Source: Pseudomonadota bacterium
GTDB lineage: Bacteria > Pseudomonadota > Alphaproteobacteria > Acetobacterales > Acetobacteraceae
Length of the DNA: 7,041 bases
Assembly: GCA_021779655.1 (NCBI GenBank)
Contig: JAJYAF010000110.1
Span: 1-7,041 of the forward strand
Direction: 5' to 3'
Part shown: positions 1 to 5,304 of the stretch, piece by piece
How positions within the stretch are numbered: the stretch's first letter is position 1
Layout of the letters: each line of letters begins with the position of its first letter
Notes under the pieces: model-generated
The model's database searches: none
Told to the model about the DNA's origin: nothing
Seen by the model: the letters and a program-made list of their open reading frames with translations, nothing else
Position numbers and translations under genes: made by a program

Positions 1-125
1 CCAAGCAGCGCGTCCAGGAAGGCGTCGGAAAGAGCGATGAATTTTCCAGGGCGGTTCAGGCGCAGCGTCACCACGCCGACCGCCTCCTCCCGCAAAAGAA
101 GATCATTGCCCCCGAAATGGTTCAT
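1..125 (-). CDS. Enoyl-CoA hydratase/isomerase (crotonase family), N-terminal fragment, cut by window start
   Basis: The ATG at 125-123 on the minus strand opens 41 complete codons before the sequence runs off the window. The peptide starts MNHFGGNDLLLREEAVGVVT and continues LRLNRPGKFIALSDAFLDALLG. This is the first beta-strand and helix of the crotonase fold, whose family pattern is 'V..v.LnRP.k.NAls..m...l'. An AAGGAG Shine-Dalgarno lies 7 nt before the ATG and fixes the start. The usual Asn of the 'NAL' motif is Ile here (FIALS), which is uncommon. The catalytic region lies outside the window, so hydratase and isomerase cannot be told apart. It follows the MDR oxidoreductase gene by 87 nt in the same direction and is probably co-transcribed with it. 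Family assignment from 41 residues is good but not certain. Confidence 0.8.
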   Translation of the reverse strand, partial: MNHFGGNDLLLREEAVGVVTLRLNRPGKFIALSDAFLDALL

Positions 126-212
126 GCCTCGTCTCCTTCCCCCGGCCCGTCCCTCAGGATGGCCAGAACGAGCGGTAAAATCAAGTTCGCGGGCGCTGAG
201 TGGACCGGCGCG

Positions 213-1220
213 CTACATCTCCACGCATATCTTGCCGAAATGCTGGCCCGAGGCCTCGTGCCGGAAAGCCTGCGCAAGCTCGCGCAGCGGAAACACCCGG
301 TCGATCACCGGGCGGATACCGGTGGTTTCCATGGCGCGGATCATCTCCTCCTGGTGGCGATGGCTCCCCACGAGAACCCCGACGAGCCGCGCCTGCTTGA
401 ACATCAGCGCGGCGGTCGGCACCTCACCGCCACGGCCGGTCAGTATCCCGATCAGCGAAATATGGCCGCCCACGCGCACCGCCCGGATCGATTCCGCGAG
501 CGTTCCGGGACCGCCGACCTCCACCACGTGATCGACACCCCGGCCATCGGTGACATCCAGCACCTTCTGCCCCCATCGCGGCTCGGCCTTGTAGTTGATG
601 ACATGCGCGGCACCCAGGCCGCGCAGCCGTTCCAGCTTCTGGTCGGAAGACGAGGTGGCGATCACGCTCGCCCCGGCCGCGCGGGCGATCTGCAAGGCGA
701 AGAGCGAGACGCCGCCCGTCCCCATCACGAGCACGGTGTCGCCGGGCTTGATGCCGCCCTCGACCACCAGCGCGCGCCACGCGGTAAGCCCCGCGGTGGT
801 CAGCGTCGCCGCTTCGGCATGGGTCCATCCGCGCGGCGCATGGCAGAAATAGGGGGCGGGAACGGTCACGGCCTCGCGCGCGTAGCCATCCGTGCCATCA
901 CCGGGAACCGCGCCGAAATGCCGCATTTTCGGCGGCCCGTCGGGCCAGTCCGGGAAAAAATGGGAGACGACGGAATCGCCCGGCTTGAACCGGCTCACCC
1001 CGGCGCCCACGGCCATGACGACCCCTGCCCCATCGGAAAGCGGGATGCGCCCGTCCGGCGTGGGAATCGCCCCGGTTGCCACCGCGAAATCGTGATAATT
1101 CAGCGAACTCGCGTGCAGCCGGACCTGGATCTCGCCCGGACCGGGCGGCCCCGGCGGATCGATCTCGCTCACGGCGAGGTTTTCCAGCCCGCCGGGCTGC
1201 TTCAGTCTGATCACTTGCAT
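213..1220 (-). CDS. Zinc-independent MDR-family oxidoreductase (quinone oxidoreductase-like / NAD(P)-dependent alcohol dehydrogenase)
   Basis: This is a 335-residue member of the medium-chain dehydrogenase/reductase superfamily, normal in length. The N-terminal GroES-like domain has the SSLNYHDF motif (N41, Y42, D44), where zinc alcohol dehydrogenases carry the catalytic Cys. No four-cysteine structural zinc loop is visible, so it should be zinc-independent. The Rossmann domain carries GTGGVS at 167-172 and, after the second strand, the run SSS at 190-192 with no acidic residue. That run suggests NADP(H) over NAD(H), which is an inference. 'AATLTTAGLTAWRAL' just before the nucleotide fold is typical of the quinone oxidoreductase/enoyl reductase branch. 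I chose the Met at 1220 because homologues usually begin with a 'M.vi.l..pGGle.L' pattern. An in-frame ATG at 1241 would add MKRNASA but lies on a tandem repeat. Neither start has a strong Shine-Dalgarno. In this cluster it may reduce an enone or 2-enoyl group, or oxidise an alcohol intermediate; the substrate is unknown. Confidence 0.88.
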   Translation of the reverse strand: MQVIRLKQPGGLENLAVSEIDPPGPPGPGEIQVRLHASSLNYHDFAVATGAIPTPDGRIPLSDGAGVVMAVGAGVSRFKPGDSVVSHFFPDWPDGPPKMRHFGAVPGDGTDGYAREAVTVPAPYFCHAPRGWTHAEAATLTTAGLTAWRALVVEGGIKPGDTVLVMGTGGVSLFALQIARAAGASVIATSSSDQKLERLRGLGAAHVINYKAEPRWGQKVLDVTDGRGVDHVVEVGGPGTLAESIRAVRVGGHISLIGILTGRGGEVPTAALMFKQARLVGVLVGSHRHQEEMIRAMETTGIRPVIDRVFPLRELAQAFRHEASGQHFGKICVEM

Positions 1221-1239
1221 GGCGCTCGCATTCCGTTTC

Positions 1240-1302
1240 ATTTCCGGGGTAATTTCCGGGGTAATTTCCCAGGGTAATTTCCCAGGGCCATTTCCGGGGC
1301 GG
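1240..1302. repeat. Tandem array of 12-13 bp units in the MDR gene leader
   Basis: Five consecutive units begin ATTTCC and run GGGG or CAGGG: 1240-1251 and 1252-1263 (identical 12-mers), 1264-1276 and 1277-1289 (13-mers with an inserted base), and a diverged 1290-1302. The decamer GGTAATTTCC occurs exactly three times, at 1248, 1260 and 1273. Each decamer is a near-dyad (GG-N-AATT-N-CC). The array fills half of the 120-bp gap between the crotonase stop and the MDR gene and touches the upstream alternative ATG at 1241. It would therefore be transcribed into the 5' leader if the two genes are co-transcribed. The function is unknown: it may be slippage-generated filler, a set of operators, or a mutable spacer controlling translation. 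Confidence 0.85.
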
Positions 1303-1361
1303 AAAAACTAGCACCGCGCGAACCAGGCGGCAACGCCGGCATGGCCCCATCCCGCCCCGGT

Positions 1362-2117
1362 TCAACGCGGTCCGGCGATGCCCTTCAGGTAGTTGGCGAT
1401 CGTCTCGTGCACCCCCGGCCGGCTGTAGTTCTCGTGCATCAGCGGCGCCAGCTTCGCGGCGCGCTCGAGGATGTTCGAAGGGCCATCAATGCGCATCGTC
1501 CTCCGCGCGATCGACAACGCCGCGGATCTGTCCCGATAGAACGCGATTTTTTCCGCCAGCCGCGAAGCAAAACCGGCAGCCGGAAGAAGCTCGGACACAA
1601 GCCCCAGCGATTGCGCCTCCGCCCCGTTGAGCAGCCTTCCCGTGGCGCAGAGCTGAAAAGCCAGCGTGCCCGAAATCTTCTCTTCCAGCGCCGCGTGCAC
1701 GACGACCGGATACATGTTGAAGCGGATTTCCGGCAGCCCCATCACCACGTCGTCGGCGGCTATGACGAGATCGGCCAGGCAGCAGATCATCACCCCCGCG
1801 CCCAGGGTCCGGCCATGGATCGCGGCTATCACCGGGCAGGACGCGCCGGAGAACGCGGTGATCAGCGCCTTGATGCCCTTTTCCTGACGCTCCAGCTCCT
1901 CCGGGCCGCGCAGAAACTCGGCGATATCGGCGCCCGCGCAAAACCCTTTCGGGCCATTGCCCGCGACCACGATCAGCTCCGCCCGGCCAGCGCCGGAGAC
2001 CGCGTCCGCGAGTTCGGTCATCATATCGTTGCTGAGGGCATTCGCCTTGTCGGGGCGGTCGAGCAGGATCGAGCGAACACCGTTATCGTCCTCAACCCGG
2101 ATCATTCTTGCGCACAT
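1362..2117 (-). CDS. Enoyl-CoA hydratase/isomerase family protein (crotonase fold), first catalytic Glu replaced
   Basis: This is a complete crotonase-fold protein of 251 residues from the chosen start, normal for the family. LLDRPDKANALS near the N-terminus is the family opening. GFCAGADIAEF (about 58-68) carries the first oxyanion-hole amide and the CoA-contacting 'AGADI' loop. The segment HGRTLGAGVMICCLAD (101-116) supplies the second oxyanion-hole glycine. At the position of rat mitochondrial hydratase Glu144 this protein has Met110 (GAGVM instead of GGGCE), while the Glu164 equivalent is kept as Glu130 (GLPE). Established knowledge: delta3,delta2-enoyl-CoA isomerases keep only the second Glu, so isomerase or another crotonase chemistry is more likely than ordinary hydration. 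Three in-frame ATGs exist, at 2138, 2117 and 2105. AAGGAAG lies about 10 nt before 2117, while homology starts at the 2105 Met, so 2117 or 2105 is preferred. It is the first gene of the leftward group, upstream of the MDR gene. Confidence 0.88.
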   Translation of the reverse strand: MCARMIRVEDDNGVRSILLDRPDKANALSNDMMTELADAVSGAGRAELIVVAGNGPKGFCAGADIAEFLRGPEELERQEKGIKALITAFSGASCPVIAAIHGRTLGAGVMICCLADLVIAADDVVMGLPEIRFNMYPVVVHAALEEKISGTLAFQLCATGRLLNGAEAQSLGLVSELLPAAGFASRLAEKIAFYRDRSAALSIARRTMRIDGPSNILERAAKLAPLMHENYSRPGVHETIANYLKGIAGPR

Positions 2118-2199
2118 TTTTCGATAACTTCCTTGCATGCGGTTATGCGGCTTGCGGTGGAACCAGCCGCCCGGCCCGGCTTCGGGTTCTGGCGGCCGG

Positions 2200-2251
2200 C
2201 TGGAGGCCCGGCTGGAGGCCCGTCTGGAGGCCCGTCTGGAGGCCCGTCTGG
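2200..2251. repeat. Tandem array of a 12-bp unit (CTGGAGGCCCGT), four copies plus partial
   Basis: Units lie at 2200-2211 (ending GG), 2212-2223, 2224-2235 and 2236-2247, followed by a broken copy from 2248. The last three full copies are identical and the first differs by one base, so recent expansion is likely. The array sits about 83 bp upstream of the chosen crotonase start and about 180 bp before the ligase. Its period is a multiple of three, so it stays open in several frames (for instance giving repeated RLEA), but no gene is supported there. Its unit is unrelated to the other 12-13 bp array at 1240-1302. Confidence 0.9.
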
Positions 2252-2290
2252 TTTCCGGCCACGATCATCGCCATTTCACCTGGCCGCGGC

Positions 2291-2322
2291 CCTTCGTTTC
2301 TTGGTACGTCCTTCGTTTCTTG
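2291..2322. repeat. Pair of 13-bp direct repeats (CCTTCGTTTCTTG) in the ligase promoter region
   Basis: The 13-mer CCTTCGTTTCTTG occurs at 2291-2303 and again at 2310-2322, start to start 19 bp (nearly two helical turns). The second copy runs into the inverted repeat TTTCTT-GTTA-AAGAAA at 2316-2331. Same-face direct repeats beside an AT-rich patch about 110 bp upstream of the ligase start would suit binding of a dimeric regulator. That role is an inference, and a small duplication is the alternative explanation. Confidence 0.7.
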
Positions 2323-2430
2323 TTAAAGAAATTGGAATTGGCTTATCGCGCCCGCGCGGCGCCCGTCAAGGACGGCACGCGTCAGTCGAGAGCGCGCTCG
2401 CGGGCGTAAGCGGGATGGGAGTACCAGGAA

Positions 2431-4098
2431 ATGCCGCACGAAAAAATGCCGGACACCAAGATGTTGGGCCGAATGATGTCCATGCCGCTGACGATCCAGT
2501 CGCTGATCGACCACGCGGCGCGCTACCACCACGAAACGGAGATCTTCTCGGTCGAGACGGACGGCGCCCGAACCCGCACCAACTGGCGAAACGTCGCGGC
2601 GCGGGCGCGCCGGCTCAACGACGCGCTGCGGCGGCACGGCCTGGCGAAGGGCGATCGCTGCGCGACCATCGCCTGGAACAACGCGCGGCATCTCGAATGC
2701 TATTTCGGCATCTCGGGCGCGGGGATGATCTGCCACACCCTCAACCCGCGCCTGTTCCCGGAGCAGCTCGCCTATATCATCAACCATGCGCGTGACCGCA
2801 TCATCTTTTGCGACAGGACCTTCCTGCCGGTTATCGCCGGCCTGCGCGACAAGCTGCCCGGGGTCGAGGCGTTCGTGCTCCTCTCCGGCGCGGATGAGGA
2901 GATGACGCAAACCCTTCCGGGGCTGATCTTCTATGAGGATTTCATCGCCTCCGGCGCGGCGGATGCGCCCTGGGCGGAAGTGGCGGAGGGGGATGGCTCC
3001 AGCCTCTGCTACACCTCCGGCACCACGGGCAACCCCAAGGGTGTTCTCTACACCCATCGCTCCACGGTTCTGCATTCCCTCATCGCCGCCACGCCGGACG
3101 TGCTCAACCTCTCGGCCCGGGACAGGGTGCTTCCCGTGGTGCCGATGTTCCATGTGAATGCCTGGGGCGTACCCTACAGTGCCGCCCTGGCCGGCGCCAG
3201 CCTCGTTCTGCCCGGTCCGTTTCTCGATGGCCCGAGCCTGGCGCGGCTGATCGAGACGGAGGCGGTGAACGTCGCGCTCGGCGTGCCGACCATCTGGCAG
3301 GGGCTGTTGCGGGCGCTGGAGGCCACCGGCGCCGGAACCACGCCGCTTAAGCGCACCGTGGTCGGTGGCGCCCCCTGTCCCCCCGCGCTCATCGCCGCCT
3401 TCCGGGACAAATACGGCGTCGAGGTCGTCCATGCCTGGGGCATGACCGAAACCTCGCCGCTCGGCACCGTCAACAGCCTGCTGCGCCGTCATGGCGATTT
3501 GCTGGAAACCGAGCAGGCCCGGCTGCGCCAAAGTCAAGGCCGCCCGCCTTACGGGGTGGAACTCGAAATCGTGGACGACCATGGCCACCCCCTGCCCGAG
3601 GACGGCAACGCCCAGGGCAATCTGCGCGTTCGCGGCCATTGGGTCGTCGCCGATTATTTCCGCGCCGGCCCTGGCGAGACATTGGCCGGGGATGGCTGGT
3701 TCGATACCGGAGACATCGCCTCGATCAGCGCGGACGGGTTCATGACCATCCGCGACCGCGCCAAGGACATCATCAAATCCGGCGGGGAGTGGATTTCGAC
3801 GGTCGAGCTGGAAGGCATCGCCCTTGGCCATCCGGATATCGATGACGCGGCCGCCATCGCCGCCCGCCATCCGAAATGGGATGAGCGGCCGGTTCTGCTC
3901 GTCGTGCCCCGGCCGGGCGCCACGCTCACCGAGGCCGCGGTGCTCGCCTATTTCACGGACAAGGTGGCGAAGTGGCAACTCCCGGACAAGGTGATCTTCG
4001 TCTCCGCCCTCCCGCGCAACAATAGCGGCAAGCTGATCAAAACCGCCCTGCGTCAGGAATATGGCGACGTGCTGCTGCGCGGACCAGCGCAAGCCTGA
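2431..4098 (+). CDS. Acyl-CoA synthetase (AMP-forming fatty/carboxylic acid-CoA ligase, AlkK/DmdB-like)
   Basis: This is a complete 555-residue adenylate-forming ligase that makes an acyl-AMP from a carboxylate and ATP, then the acyl-CoA thioester; it is expected to be cytoplasmic. All core motifs are present: the P-loop YTSGTTGNPKG at 194-204, GMTETSP at 337-343, GWFDTGD at 422-428, the hinge region RDRAKDIIKSGGEW at 441-454, and the C-terminal NNSGK with catalytic Lys534. The N-terminal stretch 'MLGRMM..PLTIQSLIDHAARYH' and 'CATIAWNNARHLECYF..SGAGMICHTLNPRL' match the branch that includes medium-chain AlkK and the 3-methylmercaptopropionate ligase DmdB. Chain length and substrate cannot be fixed from sequence. 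GGGAG about 9 nt upstream supports the ATG at 2431; codons 6, 11, 15, 16 and 18 are also Met, so the true start could be slightly later. It is divergent from the crotonase group and convergent with the dehydrogenase gene, so it is probably transcribed alone. Confidence 0.93.
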   Translation: MPHEKMPDTKMLGRMMSMPLTIQSLIDHAARYHHETEIFSVETDGARTRTNWRNVAARARRLNDALRRHGLAKGDRCATIAWNNARHLECYFGISGAGMICHTLNPRLFPEQLAYIINHARDRIIFCDRTFLPVIAGLRDKLPGVEAFVLLSGADEEMTQTLPGLIFYEDFIASGAADAPWAEVAEGDGSSLCYTSGTTGNPKGVLYTHRSTVLHSLIAATPDVLNLSARDRVLPVVPMFHVNAWGVPYSAALAGASLVLPGPFLDGPSLARLIETEAVNVALGVPTIWQGLLRALEATGAGTTPLKRTVVGGAPCPPALIAAFRDKYGVEVVHAWGMTETSPLGTVNSLLRRHGDLLETEQARLRQSQGRPPYGVELEIVDDHGHPLPEDGNAQGNLRVRGHWVVADYFRAGPGETLAGDGWFDTGDIASISADGFMTIRDRAKDIIKSGGEWISTVELEGIALGHPDIDDAAAIAARHPKWDERPVLLVVPRPGATLTEAAVLAYFTDKVAKWQLPDKVIFVSALPRNNSGKLIKTALRQEYGDVLLRGPAQA

Positions 4099-4099
4099 A

Positions 4100-4129
4100 C
4101 CGCCGCGAGGCGGGAACCTCGCAAGGCGG
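4100..4129. terminator. Stem-loop between convergent ligase and dehydrogenase genes
   Basis: CCGCC-GCGAGG, loop CGGGAA, then CCTCGC-AA-GGCGG forms an 11-bp, mostly G:C stem with a 2-nt bulge. It begins 2 nt after the ligase TGA and ends 17 nt short of the dehydrogenase stop, so it lies in both transcripts' 3' ends. No U-tract follows on either strand, so it is not a textbook intrinsic terminator. It may block readthrough, protect 3' ends, or assist Rho-dependent ends. Confidence 0.6.
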
Positions 4130-4146
4130 CGCGGGAGCAGCCGGTC

Positions 4147-5301
4147 TTACAAGCCGAGATCCTTGGCGATGGAATTCCGCATGACCTCGTTCGCGCCGCC
4201 GCCGATCCGCATGAGGCGTGACTCGCGATAATGGCGTTCCATCGGGAAATCGGGTGTCAGGGAATAGCCGCCCAGAATCTGCATTCCCTCATCGGCCACC
4301 CGGAAATAGGCCTCCGTTGTCATCACCTTGGCGATCGACGCCTCCTTGCGGCATGGCACTCCCGCGTCGAGACGGCGGGCGAGATCATAGGTGAGCAGCC
4401 GCGCCGCGTGCACCGCGATCTGCATATCCGCGAGCTTGTGCTGGATGACCTGGTACTTGGCGATGGGCTGGCCGAACTGAACCCGGTCTTTCGCGTATTG
4501 CAGCGCGCAGTCTAACGCGGCCTGGGCCGCGCCCGACACCTGCGCCGCCAATGAAAACCGCTCCTTGTTGAGATTCGTCATCAGATGTTTCCAGCCCCCG
4601 TTGAGGGTGCCGAGCAGGTCATCCTGATGAACCCTGACATTCTCATAGGTCACCCGGTTGGTGCCCACGGAGCGGAAAGCCAGCGTTTCGAGCCGTTCGA
4701 TGGTGACGCCCGGGCTTTTCGGGTCGACGAAAAACAGGCTGATGCCTCTATGGGCCGGCGCGCTCGGATCGGTGCGGGTGACGAGGACGGTGCGCGTCGC
4801 GAGGTCGACCTGGGAATTGAAAATCTTCGCGCCGTTGATGATGAAATGGTCGCCGTCGCGCACGGCGCGCGTGCGGATGGCCGCCGCGTCCGAGCCGGCA
4901 TCCGGCTCGGTGAGGCTCATGGAGGATTTGAATTTTCCCGCCGCGATCAAGGGAAGATATTTGCGGCGCTGCGCCTCGGAGCCGTAGGTCATCAGGGAGT
5001 GGGCGCCATGGACCGTCGCGCGGTAATACAGCACGGCCAGTTCCAGCATGGCGTAGGAGAGTTCCTCCTGCACGATGCCGAGCTCAACGAACCCCAGCCC
5101 GGAGCCGCCATATTCCTCGGGAATTGCTATCCCGAGCCAGCCCAGCTCCGCCATCTTGTCGAAGATGTCGAGCGGCGGAATTTTCTTGTGGTCGTATTCC
5201 CGCGCCTTCGCGTCCGGGATTTCCTTCCGCACGAAATCCCGCACGGCGTCACGCAACATCAGCTGGTCGTCAGTGAAGCCGAAATCCCGATCACCGCGCA
5301 T
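4147..5301 (-). CDS. Acyl-CoA dehydrogenase, with catalytic base inferred at the isovaleryl-CoA dehydrogenase position
   Basis: This is a complete 384-residue FAD-dependent acyl-CoA dehydrogenase that introduces an alpha,beta double bond into an acyl-CoA, normally passing electrons to ETF. The N-terminal helical domain (about 1-120) opens with FTDDQLMLRDAVRDFVRKEI. The flavin-contacting signature LTEPDAGSD lies at 130-138, followed by the beta domain and a C-terminal helical domain with QILGGYSLTPDFPMERHYR. In medium-chain enzymes the base Glu sits in 'IYEGT'; here that segment is IGGGANEV (366-373), with Gly368 at the Glu position. Isovaleryl- and long-chain-type dehydrogenases also lack that Glu and use one on helix G. 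NKERFSLA here places Glu247 at that site. Activity is therefore expected, perhaps on branched or bulky acyl groups (inference). GGAGG 7 nt upstream fixes the start. It lies 3 nt after the CoA-transferase stop, with its Shine-Dalgarno inside that gene's last codons, so the two are likely translationally coupled. Confidence 0.93.
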   Translation of the reverse strand: MRGDRDFGFTDDQLMLRDAVRDFVRKEIPDAKAREYDHKKIPPLDIFDKMAELGWLGIAIPEEYGGSGLGFVELGIVQEELSYAMLELAVLYYRATVHGAHSLMTYGSEAQRRKYLPLIAAGKFKSSMSLTEPDAGSDAAAIRTRAVRDGDHFIINGAKIFNSQVDLATRTVLVTRTDPSAPAHRGISLFFVDPKSPGVTIERLETLAFRSVGTNRVTYENVRVHQDDLLGTLNGGWKHLMTNLNKERFSLAAQVSGAAQAALDCALQYAKDRVQFGQPIAKYQVIQHKLADMQIAVHAARLLTYDLARRLDAGVPCRKEASIAKVMTTEAYFRVADEGMQILGGYSLTPDFPMERHYRESRLMRIGGGANEVMRNSIAKDLGL

Positions 5302-5304
5302 GTT

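Larger units (their letters stand above)
2118..2430. promoter_or_regulatory. Divergent intergenic region between the crotonase and acyl-CoA ligase genes
   Basis: This 313-bp non-coding stretch must hold the promoters for the leftward crotonase group and the rightward ligase. It contains a 12-bp tandem array (2200-2251), a 13-bp direct repeat pair (2291-2322), an inverted repeat TTTCTT-GTTA-AAGAAA (2316-2331), a small hairpin CCGTC-AAG-GACGG (2363-2375) and a perfect 10-bp palindrome GAGCGCGCTC (2390-2399), 31 bp before the ligase start. The AT-rich patch 2310-2346 is unusual in this GC-rich DNA and is the likeliest promoter or operator zone for the ligase. I cannot assign -35/-10 boxes with confidence. 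Short open frames crossing it lack ribosome sites and are not called. Confidence 0.55.

Noticed and set aside
117..1277. 386-codon plus-strand open frame opposite the MDR oxidoreductase
   Set aside because: It is antisense to a complete Rossmann-fold gene, and its C-terminal NFRGNF-like repeat is merely the translated tandem array.
1240..2251. CRISPR-like arrays
   Set aside because: Both arrays are direct tandem repeats of 12-13 bp with no spacers, and no cas genes are present.
2137..2409. Possible 90-residue protein with RLEA repeats just upstream of the ligase
   Set aside because: There is no ribosome site before its ATG. The repeats come from the tandem DNA array, and the rest is low-complexity Arg-rich sequence.
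1341..2795. 484-codon plus-strand open frame spanning the crotonase, the divergent gap and the ligase start
   Set aside because: It overlaps two real genes, runs through the 12-bp repeat (giving GGP repeats) and has no domain signal.
2323..4092. 589-codon open frame on the minus strand opposite the acyl-CoA ligase
   Set aside because: It is fully antisense to a gene with every motif intact. Its translation is Arg/Gly/Ala/His-rich with no recognisable domain, as expected from GC-rich third positions read backwards.
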